From contig NC_088782.1 in assembly GCF_958450345.1 (NCBI RefSeq), forward strand, positions 64,694,501 to 64,758,500: a stretch of 64,000 bases of DNA. The letters are read 5' to 3'. The notes under the pieces are model-generated. The model was not told the DNA's origin. It did not search any database and saw only the letters and a program-made list of their open reading frames with translations. Source of the stretch: Calliphora vicina. Its lineage: Eukaryota; Arthropoda; Insecta; Diptera; Calliphoridae. Shown here piece after piece: positions 22,633 to 34,775 of this stretch. The translations under genes were made by a program, and so were the position numbers. How positions within the stretch are numbered: the stretch's first letter is position 1; each line of letters begins with the position of its first letter.

Positions 22633-23319
22633 CTGTCTGTCTGTCTGTCTGTCTGTTGAAATCAGTTTTCTGAAGACCCCAGATATCTTCGGGATCCAAA
22701 TCTTCAATAATTCTGTCAGACATGCTTTCGAGAATTTTGCTATTTAAAATCAGCAAAATCGGTCCACAAATGGCTGAGATATGAGGAAAAAACCAAGACA
22801 ACCTCTATTTTTGACCTATTTTTTACATATATCTGGATTACTAAGACATTAATAGACAATATGGATATCTAATGATAGATATTTCAAAGACATTTGCAAC
22901 GACGTATATAAGACCATAGTAAGTTGGACCTACAATGGGTCAAAATCGGGAAAAAAATTTTGAACCCGAATTTTTTTAAAAAAAAAAAAAAAATTTAAAA
23001 ACAAAAAAAAAATTTTAAAAATTTAAAAAAAAAAATTTTAAAATTTAAAAAAAAAAATTTTTTAAAATTTTAAAAAAAAATTTTTTTTTTAAATTTAAAA
23101 AAAAAAATTTTATTAAAATTTAAAAAAAAAATTTTTTTTAAATTTAAAAAAAAAAAATTTAAAATAACAATCGAAAAAATTTTTTTTCCAAAAAATTCAA
23201 AAAACAACTGGAAAAAAAATGTAATTTTGTTTACCTAAAAATATTTAAAATTTTCAAGTATAATTTGGTGAAGGGTATATAAGATTCGGCACAGCCGAAT
23301 ATAGCACTCTTACTTGTTT
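22454..23319 (+). mobile_element. Complete mini-me/DINE-1-like element
   Basis: Starts TTTTATACCCTTCACC, then CCGACCCTATAAAGTATATA and TATTCTGGATCC, GGAGTCGATTAAGCCATGTC and a (GTCY)n run (22589-22657). The 3' end is GGCACAGCCGAATATAGC (hairpin GGC..GCC), CTCTTACTTGTTT. This is the order described for dipteran mini-me/DINE-1 elements: TA-rich part, conserved core, GTCY microsatellite, terminal hairpin, CTTGTTT. 22975-23165 is an A/T homopolymer-rich tract. The long minus-strand frame across the GTCY run is not a gene. Confidence 0.75.
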
Positions 23320-24949
23320 TGTTTAGATAAGTTAATTTTTGGTCTTACAAAAAGTTCATATAAAACTTGTTTATGTCCAATTTTATCACGATTATAAGAA
23401 AATTATGAATGTTCAAGTGATTTTCTGAGGTGTTCTCCTAACTCTTTTGTTTGGGCTCTATTGTGGTTTTAACAGACAGACACACGGATGAACATAGCTA
23501 GATCGTATTAGAATTTCGTAAGAACCCAGAATATACATATATACTTTTGTGGGCCTGCGATGAATTTTCAATCTTTGAATGATTATATTTTTGTTAACTC
23601 TAAAACTCTAAATCTAATAGAAATTGAATTGAAATATTTTTTATTTTACAAAAGGAATTGAAAAAAATTCTTAAACTTTTTTGTAATAGATTTGAATTCG
23701 AGAAAAATTTAAATATTGAATAAATTTTGTCTTTTATTTTTTAATAATAACAAAAATAAGGAATTAATTCTATAAAGGACGAATTCTCAAAGTATTCAAT
23801 TCAATACATCTGAAGTACAAAGGAATTAAGCCAATAAATTATTTCATAATGAAAGTAATGGTTAAGAGATACAATTTAATTTGATTTATTTCAGAGCTAT
23901 TACTAATAAAGATACATATATGTAGACCTTGGCTTCTGAGATTTTCTTGAGCGCCATTAATATAAAACTATTTACTATTTAAGAAAGAATGAAAATTTTT
24001 TCATAGATTTTTCGCCCATACATCGGGGGACATATTATTGAATCATGATGCCAATTTTTAAATCCCATTGTAGTATCGTTATAGCTGTGAAATAAACCTA
24101 AGATTATAATAGAATGGGATAACCTACTGTCATCAATAAACACCATCCATATAGTTTGTACTCAGTCGAGAAGTTCCAAGAATTATTACTTAAATAAACT
24201 TTTCTCAAAGAATACAAACAAATATTTAAAACGTAAAAAACCTTCAATTTCCATAAAATTCAATATTTAAATTGTATTATTCTTATCCTGTTATATACTA
24301 CACTCATACATTTTTATGTAACATACTGTATGTATCAGTATGAGGGTAAAAGTACGTAAAAATAAATAAACTAAAACTGAACAGAAAAATAAAAAATTAA
24401 AAAAAAAACGTTTAACATTTCATATCATTTCATTTTGCTTGCACTTGCATTAAGGATGCGTGCCAAGGCAGTGGTAGTAAAAAGGATAAAATATTTTCAT
24501 TGTTAGTTGTTGTTTTTGTTGTTGTTTTTTGTGTCTTATACATAAATTATTACATATAGATACATATATACTTAAGAATATAAAACTTATACAAAAACAA
24601 AGAAAGAAAATAAATTTAGAAATTTAAATTCTTTAAAAACATCTACATATATATTTGGGTTTAAGGTTATTAATGGTTAATAACAACAGTGCTTAATGTT
24701 TAATTTTCTTAAATATTTATATTAAATTGTTATGTATTCTGTTATAAAGAGGGTATAAATATTGCAATAACAATAAATTGAATAGTTTTTTTGGGAAGCT
24801 AAAAAACAAAATTAATATTAAATTTTTATATAAAAAAAAAATCACACACAGATACAAATTTATGTTGTTGGTATTTTTGTTTAAAAAAATAATCATTATA
24901 AAACTTTGTTGGTAACATTGATTCTACTTACTAAAATTCTTGGTTGGTT
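23320..24949. other. Non-coding stretch downstream of the 25-kb gene
   Basis: 23340-23420 (AAACTTGTTTATGTCCAATT, CAAGTGATTTTCTGA) recurs diverged at 38700-38790. The rest is AT-rich, with TGTTGTTTTT simple repeats at 24500-24535. No gene was recognised. Confidence 0.4.
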
Positions 24950-24955
24950 TTTATT
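24950..24955 (-). promoter_or_regulatory. Possible polyadenylation signal AATAAA
   Basis: AATAAA on the minus strand, about 120 bases after the stop of the 25076-25807 frame, is the first canonical signal found downstream of it. Confidence 0.35.
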
Positions 24956-25075
24956 TTTCTATGCCCTTAAATTTTTAGAATTTTGATTTAAAAACTACTC
25001 TACTGTTTTCCTTGCTAAACAAATAAATCCTTTGGGGTTTTAGAAAACATTGCTGCGCCTTTTAATTTGTCTATC

Positions 25076-25807
25076 CTAAGATTTTTTGCCTTCAGCGCCT
25101 GAGGGACTTTTGCTGGCACGGGTTTTCTTCAACAGGAAACATGTAAGAAATTCAATGGATGAGGTGACTTTTTGTAAACTCTCCTCGGACGAAGAGTTGT
25201 TGCCTTCGAGGCATTTGCTGTGCAAGCGATAGCTCATGTTGGGCTTTGCATCTTTGGCTTTGGAGGCAGTTGCTGCAGTAGAACTCCTCGGCGGTAGGGG
25301 TGGTGGTTTAGATGTGGATGCTGCTGATGCTGCTGTCGACAAAGTTGTGGCTGATGAGGTGCTTGGCTCCCCATGCCGATAATAATCTTTGCTGCATTTC
25401 TTTGAAATATTATACAATTGCAAAGAGTTGTCAAGAATATCATCCTTTTCATTGTTCGAATTCAAAGCTGAAACATATTTCTGAGCTGAAGAACTGCCAG
25501 CGCCTCCCTCATTGTCGTGTGTGGAATTATCACGATCTTCGTTGTCCTCTTCATCACCTTCCGTTGGGGATTGCAGATTATTTTGTGGTTCTCCATAGTA
25601 GCGATAGGTGGATCGATAGCGTGAGTGATGGCGTCCCTGCTCCTGTTCCATCCATTCTGTGCTGGCTGGCAAGGACAGTTGTATGGTTGGCGTGCGATAA
25701 TATTGTCTGTGCGGATGGAAACCCAAACCGAAATCATCCATATAATTTTGGGAATTTAAGTTGTCTAGCTCATCAGCTACACTAAGGAGAAAGGGTAACG
25801 TTGACAT
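25076..25807 (-). CDS. Protein with small-heat-shock-like N-terminus but no alpha-crystallin domain
   Basis: 243 residues from ATG at 25805-25807. Residues 1-35 (MSTLPFLLSVADELDNLNSQ, then a MDDFGLGFHPH region) resemble the start of Drosophila small heat-shock proteins of the Hsp27/Hsp67B type (M-S/A-x-I/L-P-x-L-L..A..L, then a D-D-x-G-F-G motif). The rest is unlike that family: a Tyr/Arg/His-rich stretch (58-75), an acidic Glu/Asp stretch (80-105), Ser/Ala/Thr-rich sequence with the proline run KPPPLPPRS (about 165-175), and a basic tail ending EGKKS. The alpha-crystallin domain that defines the family is absent from this frame and from the adjacent sequence I could read. It is the only frame in the window with ordinary coding character. 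Alternatives: first exon of a longer gene, a domain-loss paralogue, or chance similarity at the N-terminus. No confident heat-shock element was found upstream. Confidence 0.6.
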   Translation of the reverse strand: MSTLPFLLSVADELDNLNSQNYMDDFGLGFHPHRQYYRTPTIQLSLPASTEWMEQEQGRHHSRYRSTYRYYGEPQNNLQSPTEGDEEDNEDRDNSTHDNEGGAGSSSAQKYVSALNSNNEKDDILDNSLQLYNISKKCSKDYYRHGEPSTSSATTLSTAASAASTSKPPPLPPRSSTAATASKAKDAKPNMSYRLHSKCLEGNNSSSEESLQKVTSSIEFLTCFLLKKTRASKSPSGAEGKKS

Positions 25808-27454
25808 GGTTTCCTTTTGTAGGGTTTGTCTGTAATTAGGATTTCCTCCAATTTTTACAAAATTTCTTTAAACTATTTAAACAAATAAAAAAATACAAAA
25901 AACCAGTTTCCTTAAAACTTCTCCTTTAACAAATTAATAAATTTTTTTCTCGCTTTAAATTATTTCTTCACTTTCATTAAAGATTTAATATTTTCGCTTT
26001 TTGTCAGTGCAAATTTTCTTCCTTTTTTTATATTTTTCTACTACATAAATTTAATATACACATACTATGTATAATATTGTAGAAAAAGGACATGCACAAT
26101 CACACGCACACAATACTTTTCAGTGATAGTTGCACTATATTTTTATTTTGTTATTTTTTTTTATTTTTTCCACCGTATTTTGTCGGTTTTCAACCGTAAA
26201 CGGTCTTAACACTTCGGTATTTTTTCATAGACTAAAATTGCATTTTTAACCATATATCAGGAGGTATAGAACGAAAGACACGGTGAAAGGAAATGAAGAA
26301 AAACTTCTTTTTTGTTTTGTTTAGCTCGGAATTTACCGTTATAAATGTGTACCATGAATTCATAGCATGTGTAGTTGTATTTGTTGTTGGTTGGTATTTT
26401 CTTCGTACTTTATGTTTGTTTACATTTTCTTACTCTCCTTGTGGTAGTATTTCGCTCTCTCCGGGATACTAATTTTGTTATTGTTGTTAATGGAAAATAT
26501 TGCCAGATGGATTTAAAACATTTAATACGTTACACTTTGATAAGATTAATTAAAGGTTCATTTAGATAATATGTTAAGGCGTAATCCTTTACAATTCCTA
26601 TAAAATACGGTTTTTTAGTTTCCGTTTTTCGAACTAAGAATCATTGTAAAATCTGAAGAGGCAGCATGACGTGCTATTAATAAAAAACTTGTATAATTCC
26701 CAAAGTTCCTGAATGATCCTTTTTCAGCCATAAAAAGTCCGACGTCTGTAATCAGGAGGAATTTAAGAAAAACAATTTCGATGAAATTGAGTCTCATTTT
26801 TAATATACAAAGGTTCCTGGAAGTGAACAAATACTAAATGAAAAGTTTGATTCAACGATTATACTTTACAATATCTTATATACAAATGGGCCACAATTTT
26901 TTTGTGGTACACTTTTAAGTATGTTATTTATTATTGTTCACCAATATTGATGAAACATATATGAGTTAAAAGGTCATTTTCTCTAGATATCCACATTATA
27001 AACAATTTAAAAGTTGTCGAATTTCCATCACTGAATACCACTCAAGGGCCTTTCTTCAATAGAGTTATTCGTCTTCTTTTGCCTTACCAATATCTGTTAG
27101 ATATTTTCCTATTCCTGATACAGGTTTCTTTCATTGTAAAGGTCTTCCTTATGCTGTTTAATGGCTTTGGAAACAGTGTGATGATGAACGTTTTTTGTTA
27201 TTTTTTTGAAAGTCCATATTGGATTTTTTCAAAAATATTAAATATTTTTTCACGTCTTCTATTGAAAGCAATGGAGCGACTAATGGATTTATACTTAACG
27301 TATAAAATTGTATTCAATATACCCATCTCAAAGGTAAATCTGTTGAGAGCGCAAGAGGACAAGTATTGCAGCATAAGGAATAAGGCGACATTCTTGTTAT
27401 TGAATGTGGGCTGTTATCAATTTAGCGAGTTAACTCGGAGGCCCTGTGGCCAAT
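25808..27454. other. Upstream region of the 25-kb gene and unresolved DNA
   Basis: The minus strand has a TATA-like ATATAAAAAA near 26025-26036, which could serve the gene at 25076-25807; this is weak. On the minus strand 26620-27330 shows short protein-like pieces (SKAIKQHKEDLYNERNLYQE, FLKFLLITDVGLF) with many interruptions; a transposase remnant is possible but I could not identify it. Confidence 0.3.
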
Positions 27455-28560
27455 TGTAATACCCGTGGACATTTTCATGTATCCTGTGAATAATCGCCTT
27501 ACCTAATATGGACAACATTGTGGCTTATGTGGTCCCCGTGAGAACCAATCGGTAATTCATCAGATTCGTCATTGACACTTCTCTGAGACAGTCCAGATCA
27601 TGAAAGATACCTGTACTAATATGTATTAGTCTGAGCTCTTGTAAAGCAGGGCTGTCATATACATAAAAGGTGTTCCACCGATTCTTCTGCTTCAAAGCCT
27701 AACGTAACCATATGTTCCGACATGTGGGAGTTCCTGAGAACCATCTCCATCAACGCCCTTCATCTATTAAATTCAATATAGCCAAGGGAGTGTAAATGTC
27801 CCTTTCCGCACTCTCATCAGCTACTTCCCAGAATGCCCTCATAACGTGGAACCCATTTTAACTCGACATGTTGTTATCTAAGTTGGGCCCATTAATACAG
27901 TCGAGAAGACAATTCGACATAATTACGTCGGAGTTAAGAGCCTTGATTAACTTAAGGATGTTACCGGAAAAACCGTACATCTGTCAGGCAGTCTCAAGTT
28001 CATCAGAGAAAATTCCCGATCCCGTGCTCGTTTCAGTCATATTAGATTGAGATTACGTTATCCTGACTTTCTGAGTCTTAGAGCAGACGTAGCATAAATG
28101 CATTTGATATACGTATGTATATATCGATGGGAGGTTATCTAGCATCGTCTCTAGCGAGGCCTGAGGAGTGGAATTCATAGAGCCAGTAATTGCTAGATAG
28201 ACAAGACTCTTTACTTAAAATGGAGAGGTGTGTTTTAATGTCCACCGCTCTCCAACAAACAAAAACTCCAGATATGTCTTATGACCGCAGTGTCCTACAA
28301 TGTTCCTCATACCTCTTTCATCATTACATTTCCATAAGATCTTAAAGTCTAGAATGATGACAAGATATTCGGCTTCAAGCAAAAGTTTCAGTATCACCCA
28401 AATGTTAATGATGCTCAACAGCAGAATTATCAATTGTAATCTACGAGATGTAAGTAAGGATAGTAATGAATTGGTCCTACAAAAACACATCAAGGAATAT
28501 GTAATAGCATAGGCAACGAGAGGGTTATTCAGAGTTTACGAGTCAGCTCTGCTCAGGCCA
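27455..28560 (-). mobile_element. LINE 3' part with RNase H (R1/I-like), decayed
   Basis: Reading the minus strand from 28500 down: AEYLVIILDFKILWKCNDER (the post-RT thumb block, cf. KYLGVILD.KL.WK), HTSPF, LAITGSMNSTPQASLETML (a hallmark of RNase-H-bearing LINEs), GSGIFSDELET (RNase H), KWVPRYEGILGS (the WVPGH.GI.GNE block) and EESVEHLLCI (the C-terminal zinc-finger region). Stops and shifts occur throughout. Same class as 3536-5224 and 50546-53690. The element is cut at its 5' side beside a MITE at 28571. Confidence 0.7.
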
Positions 28561-28570
28561 TGGGAAACTG

Positions 28571-29870
28571 CACAGAGAAAACAGATTTGTGTTCACAACC
28601 GAATTTGTCCCCAATCGAATTTTGTCGGTTGCATGTACTATCTCTCAATTCGATTCCGACTACTGTAAATATGGTATACGCAACTGTTAGAAAAAAATAA
28701 TTCGGTTGATATAATCAGCAAATTATACATATTTACATTAGACATGCCCAATGAAAAAATATTTTTATTTTAAGATTTGCTTTATTATAATACATTGCAA
28801 TTATAAATATATACACATACATTTATAAATACATATACATATCAATATATACAATATTATACGAATGTCTAGAGAACACGTTCCAATTCTTGATGATTTG
28901 GAAAAACCATGGTATACTTCAGTGCTTCTGTCTATTATTCAAATTTCCACATAATAATGGACTTGATGTTTCAGAAAACAGCTTCTTGGGTACTGTTCTT
29001 CAATTAACAACATTTATGTAACATATTGACCGATATAGATGTTCATGAAGGTTTGAGTTGATAATAACCTTAAACGAATTTACAAAATAATGAAACCCTT
29101 AAATAAGTGGATGATTGACAATTTTGTAAGTCATAGGTTTCTTACCTTTATTGCCACCTTGGAACAAGTCAAACCTCCAAAAATCAGATTTAATCTGTCC
29201 TAGGCCATGTCTGCTGATTAACCAAGAAAATTTGGTAAATTTTGTTTTGTTGTTAAAAACTCTTCTGTTTAAAGATACAATGAAACCATAGAAATTTATA
29301 TTTCAATAAATAATCTTATGAATAGTTTACTTACCCATCTGTAATACAGAATATCAAACTTGGTCATTGTCTCTTTAGTTTATTCATTAAATATTTATTT
29401 CCAATGTGTGTAAAACATATTTGTTTAAGTTCTTCTTGTTTTATTATTTTTATTTTTTAAAAAATGTCAAATTAATTTAAATTTCTCTGATCAACATAAT
29501 CTATTGTAGGTTGTAATCACCGAATTTGCTTCGTTTTGGATTCAATGACCGAATTATTGGTTACCATATCTAAATTTGTAAATTGTAGACATATTTGATT
29601 GCAACTACTAATATTTAGTCATAAAATGTGAACACAATTCGGTTGTAACTGCCGTGTTTATTTATTTGATTTTTACCATACTCAAATTGAATATGTTAAC
29701 TAATTATACGATTGTAGAAACCTCAATTTTATTACAATAATCATTTTACACTTGTGAATAAAGAAAATCTATTGAATTTATAAATTTTCGATCACTACAA
29801 TACAAATTTAATTGAGTTAATTAAATTTTCATTATTGCAACCGTTTTCCAACCGATTTGTTTTCTGTGTG
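28571..29870. mobile_element. 1.3-kb MITE-like element with CACASAGAAAACA ends
   Basis: The left end CACAGAGAAAACAGATTTG and right end TTGTTTTCTGTGTG are inverted, and both arms carry AACCGAATT / AATTCGGTT motifs (28600, 29515, 29635). No reading frame lies inside. The ends resemble those of 60119-60605 and 34462 (CACGCAGAAAAA, ACACAGAAAAAA). The direct flanks are TG on both sides, too short to call a target duplication. Confidence 0.5.
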
Positions 29871-31168
29871 TGGCAATATTAAGGCCTCATAGTTCCCTTT
29901 AATGTTATATGGAAACTAGGATATATGCATTGACTTTCAGATGGAAATCCTGGAGGTCTTGAAAGCTTTTCAACTCGTTCTGATTGCTAATTGATAAGCA
30001 GATGTTCTGTGCTGTTAGTCAGACGGGGTTACATGCTCTGGAAAGCCACAAAGTCAAATACAAGATTGATGGAACACTACGAGGAGAGGCTGTGTTGGTT
30101 ACACTGGAATATATGTATAGTGTAACGAGATTTCAGATAAGCTTTTAAGATAGGGCTAGGAACTATCCATGGAATTGCGGAAGGAATTGGTGAATCCACT
30201 ACATGGTTGTTTTGAAGAGGTCCTACTGAGGTCTGACCAATTATGGATTAGCTAGTCAGACTGTAGATCAGATCTGACTAATAGCATATTTTTGACGTTT
30301 TTTTATTCTAAAGCTATCCTTGCTAAGTTCCTTAAGATACTTTATTTCTAGAAAGCAGAGAGTAATAAAAATTTTTCGGTTAAGAAATTTATTTTAAATT
30401 TCAATATCAAACACCAAAAATATGCAAGCGTTCTCATATAGCAATCTTTTTATTGTAGTCAACAGAGTTCGGAAATTCTTATAGTCTTAAACGATCACTA
30501 TGTATTGTCTTTTCTTATTAGCAAATACAGTGAAATAAAGATATTCTTAAAGTTACAACTTCAGGAAGTCATAATTATGTTTTCTTGAATTGATTTTAAA
30601 ATTGTTGACTTTATTTAAATGATATGTGTTTTACCTATCAAACAGAAGAGTCTTTTTGAAAATCGTTTGGAAAATGGCTGTCTTACGGTCGTTTAAGAAA
30701 ACGTACTTGTTTCAACAAATTTAAATTTTAAGTTGATGATGAGGCAGTAAAATATGTTTTTTCTTATGTTAGTGAAAAAACATTGTAAAGTAGTTTTTAA
30801 GGACATTTTTATTTAATTAAAAAATAAATGAGTTATGCTAATTCTCTTGATAACATTTTTTTCGGTTTTTTCACACAAAAGCTTCCATGTTTTTTTTAAA
30901 AATAATTGAAGTATAATCTGAATTTAAACTACGGTTACTCTGCCATTTTCCAACTGCTTTCTACAAATATTTTTCTGTTTAAAAAGCAAAGTTCATATCT
31001 TTCAAACTAAATAAAAAATATTTCAGAATCAGTTTTCAAAGAACATATTTTAAAGTTACAATTATATGAATACTGTTATTTCATTAAAACGAAGGAAAAC
31101 TATATATATTTCCATAATCTATGGACCTCAACGAAACAGAATTGATACATGAGAACCACTACACATTT
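29871..31168. other. Non-coding stretch
   Basis: 29880-30290 contains broken protein-like pieces (KSNTRLMEHYEERLCWLHWN) that may be TE-derived but could not be assigned. 30290-31168 is AT-rich with nothing recognised. Confidence 0.3.
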
Positions 31169-32330
31169 TTATAGCCTTCACCATCGTGAGAAGGGTATAT
31201 ATATGTTTGTCATTCCGTTTGTAATTTCCACAATTAATTTTCCGACCCTATAAAGTATATACAGTGTTGCAAAAACAATAGGAACGAATGCTTTTTTTTC
31301 AAACTTTGAAAGTATGTTAGTCAAATTTAGTTATGTTTTAAAAAATTTATATGCAGTTTTGTTTATCCGACATTTCATTTATATTTTAATACATTATATG
31401 ACTAACAATGTATTGAGTCAATATTTTTACTGGAAAAAATAATAGAAAAGGATTCAACTTTTCGAGGCACATCTTTATATTTTCTGTTAAAAAAACTATC
31501 TTATCTTAATATTTAGTTGCGCTAAATTTGTTTTTCACAACTTTATTGCATCTGCCGCTCATGGAATCAACCAATTTCTATGCAAACGTCCTTGTCAATG
31601 TCAAATCACTCTTCCTGGATTTGTTCCCATAATTCGTGCTTATTTTTCGGATTGAAACCCTCTAGCTTCCTCTTGAGCACTCCCCAAAGGTGTTTCATTA
31701 GATTAAGGTGACTGCGAAGGCCATTCCATAAGAGGTACTTTGTTAACAGCAAATCAGTATTTTGCCAATTTTGTGGAGTGCTTCTGACTATTGTCCTGCT
31801 GAAACTCCCATCTGAAGGGCATCCCTTCCTCAGAAAAAAAGAAGAGGAGAAACACCCCCATATCATGATGGATCTGTGTCTATCTGTTGAAATCAATTTT
31901 CTGAAGACCCCAGATATTTTCGGGATCCACATCTTCAATAATTCTGTCAGACATGTTTTCGAGAAGTTTCCTGTTTAAAATCAGAAAAATCGGTCCAGAA
32001 ATAGCTGAGATATGCGGAAAAAACCAGGACAACCTCTATTTTTGACATATTTTTGACCTATATCTGGATTACTAAGTTATTAATATAGGCAGCATGGATA
32101 TCTAATGTTAGATATTTCCAAGACCTTTGCAACGACGTCTATAAGTTGGACCTACAATAGGTAAATTCGGAAAAAATATTTTTTAAACCGAATATTTTTT
32201 ACCAAAAAAAAATTTAATATTTAACATAACAATTGGAAAAAAAAATTAAAAAAAATTTGTATTTTTAAGTATAATTTGGTTAAGGGTATATAAGTTTCGG
32301 CACAGCCGAATATAGCTCTCTTACTTGTTT
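31169..32330 (+). mobile_element. mini-me/DINE-1-like element interrupted by a Tc1 fragment
   Basis: The start (GCCTTCACCATCGTGAGAAG, CCGACCCTATAAAGTATATA) matches 22454. The core is replaced by a Tc1-like fragment at 31262-31868. The copy resumes with GTTGAAATCAATTTTCTGAA and ends GGCACAGCCGAATATAGC, CTCTTACTTGTTT at 32330. The GTCY run itself is lost. Confidence 0.7.
31262..31868 (-). pseudogene. Tc1-like element, 3' part, inside a mini-me copy
   Basis: The outer end CAGTGTTGCAAAAACAATAG abuts TA in the mini-me TATATA tract. On the minus strand: WGVFLLFFSEEG-like and GCFSSS blocks (frame-shifted), FQQDNSQKHSTKLAKY (second aspartate), WPSQSP, then LWGVLKRKLEGFNPKNKHEL and WEQIQEE, all typical of Tc1-like C-termini. 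The 5' half and its inverted end are missing, and the right junction runs straight into mini-me sequence. Confidence 0.7.
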
Positions 32331-33855
32331 CGTTTACTTTTGTGTCACTTGGTTATTTTTGGACTCGTAAAAATTATTTAGTTTCTTCATTTTTTTTCCA
32401 AATTTTTACTATATAAACAAAATATTGGAAATTATCAGGCAAACGAACAGACTGATTGCTTTAAAACTTTTTGCACATGATTTTTTTATTTATTGATCAA
32501 CTAACAGGAAAAGCTAACAGGCCAAGGTATAGTGAAATTTTCAAGTTTAAGTTTTCAACAAACGCAAGCATGTTTTTTATAGGTCGAGGGCTTTTATATT
32601 AACATCTTTGATTTTCAATTCGAAATCGCTTAATAATTGTGCATGACTGACGAGCTCTGCTTTTTAGATCCCACATCATCGCTGTTGAGGAGTCCACTAT
32701 GATCCCAAATCGATTTTTTTGGAAAAATTAAAAAATTTTAAAAATTGTTAAAAATTAATTTATTTTCCTAAAGACAACGCTCCCAGCAATCAAGAAATAC
32801 TTTCGCATTGGACAACAAACGGGCCCAAATATGATGTACTAATAGAGTGGGTTCTTCAAAAAATCAATAAAAATCTGATTATTAACAAAACAAATTAAAT
32901 AAAACCAAATGTATATAACTTTCTTTTACATATAAAAAAAATAGTTCAGTTTGGATACCCTCCAAATTGATTATTTTTTGTTTAAATTTATTTATATGCC
33001 ATGGACATTAAATGTGCAGGAACTAAAAGTTCTTACATGATTATTTTAATTTATGCCATAAAAATTCGATTTGAAACCATAGTAGGGTTGGTGGAGTTTT
33101 TCTAAAACTTACACTCGAATACTACTCTGCTATGTTAAATTTCATATCGGATCAGTTAGATAGCTGTGGTAGAATTATTTTAAAAAAATTTAGATTCTGA
33201 CTCAATATGCGATGCAGGATAGACAGTGTGAAAGCTACTGCAAAAGAAAACTACATCCAAATCCTTACAAAATACTCGCAAAATAAAATAATCTGGTAAG
33301 TTCACAATAGTATACAACACTACATAGCGGTAAATATTGCCTATTGCAAATATTTCTCTATTCTTTTACACTCTCATTTCGCAACATCTCTCTCATCATC
33401 ATCAACTCTCACGCATACATACATGTAAATAATTGTGGTTACATTTCATTACTCACAACACGTGATGTAAACTTGAGAATTTTCCTTTTCTGTTTTGTTG
33501 TGTGTTTTTTTTCCGCTTACAATTGTTTTTTTTGTTTTTATTATTAGTTTTCTGGTTTACACACATACATACATATGTATTGTATGTATGGATGTATATT
33601 ACTAAGATTTTTCAACACTTTTGTTTTGCTTTGTTGTCCTAGAGTTAACTGCAGCAATTGATGTTGAACATTGTACATACTGCATCAAAAACTTCTGCGC
33701 TACAATATTAATTGCACACCTCTTGCCCCAATACCAAAAAATACAAAAACAACATCAAATGGAAAACGCTTTACATTGTATTAGTTAGTAAGTGGGTGGC
33801 TGGGTATTGGATTTGGTAGGGTCGACTGAATGGCTGGCTGGTTGTTTTGAAATTG
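32331..33855. other. Non-coding stretch
   Basis: 33065-33225 is a diverged member of the ACTCGAATACTCC repeat family (cf. 11040-11185). 33540-33600 has CATACATACATATGTAT simple repeats. No gene was recognised. Confidence 0.4.
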
Positions 33856-34593
33856 TTTACTTTGTTTTAATGTTCGCATCATTGCATTACTGTGCCACAT
33901 GGTAGGCACAGTTTTTAACCGCACTACATTTCGATACAGTAAGTCCTGTGATTGTGTGTGATGATATTGTGCAAGTATTTGTTTGCATTTGCTGTATGTG
34001 TCTAACTTCCCTGCAGTTCATTGTACTAGTTCCTCTACGTGGAATTATTTAGTCACTGAGAACTACTACTAGTGAATTTTCTACACACGAGCTACACAGA
34101 AAAAATTATATTTCAATTCAAACTTTTATCCCATATTGAACTGGTTTCAATTATTTCATAATTAAATCAAGTATTCATTTGCTCAAAAATAAAATTTCTT
34201 GATATTTTCTATTGAAAATTGAGTTTTACTTTGTTTTAATGTTCGCATCATTGCATTACTGTGCCACATGGTAGGCACAGTTTTTAACCGCACTACATTT
34301 CGATACAGTAAGTCCTGTGATTGTGTGTGATGATATTGTGCAAGTATTTGTTTGCATTTGCTGTATGTGTCTAACTTCCCTGCAGTTCATTGTACTAGTT
34401 CCTCTACGTGGAATTATTTAGTCACTGAGAACTACTACTAGTGAATTTTCTACACACGAGCTACACAGAAAAAATTATATTTCAATTCAAACTTTTATCC
34501 CATATTGAACTGGTTTCAATTATTTCATAATTAAATCAAGTATTCATTTGCTCAAAAATAAAATTTCTTGATATTTTCTATTGAATTTTGAGT
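33856..34593. repeat. 369-bp tandem duplication (two copies)
   Basis: 33856-34224 and 34225-34593 are the same apart from two adjacent-looking substitutions near the end (GAAAATTGAG versus GAATTTTGAG). The breakpoints share TTT. Each copy ends with the left arm of a MITE (ACACAGAAAAAATTATATTT). The unit contains no reading frame; an internal GTGCCACATGGTAGGCACAG is an inverted repeat. Confidence 0.85.
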
Positions 34594-34775
34594 TTTGAAT
34601 TTGATTATTTTGACAATTGAATATACAATTTTCGTTATTGGTTGAATTTCAAATACAAAAATTATTGAATAGATAATTTTCGTAATTGAAACACAAAAAA
34701 TAACAAAAAGAAATTTTATTTTTGAGCAAATGAATACTTGATTTAATTATGAAATAATTGAAACCAGTTCAATAT
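34462..34775. mobile_element. MITE with inverted arms, right end lost
   Basis: The left arm (ACACAGAAAAAATTATATTT ... ATTGAACTGGTTTCAATTAT ... GCTCAAAAATAAAATTTCTT) is mirrored by 34700-34775 (AAATTTTATTTTTGAGC ... CCAGTTCAATATG). The right arm stops before the ACACAGAAAA terminus. The left arm alone is also present at 34093-34224 because of the 369-bp duplication. Confidence 0.6.

Noticed and set aside
22466..22801. 111-residue frame with DRQTDRQTDRQ repeats
   Set aside because: Translation of the GTCY microsatellite of a mini-me element; the frame at 40965-41277 is similar.
25312..25785. 157-residue plus-strand frame
   Set aside because: Antisense shadow of the minus-strand gene at 25076-25807, whose composition and start are the better coding model.
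27079..27459. 126-residue hydrophobic plus-strand frame
   Set aside because: Low-complexity AT-rich hydrophobic translation without a motif; the minus strand shows broken protein-like pieces that fit TE debris better.
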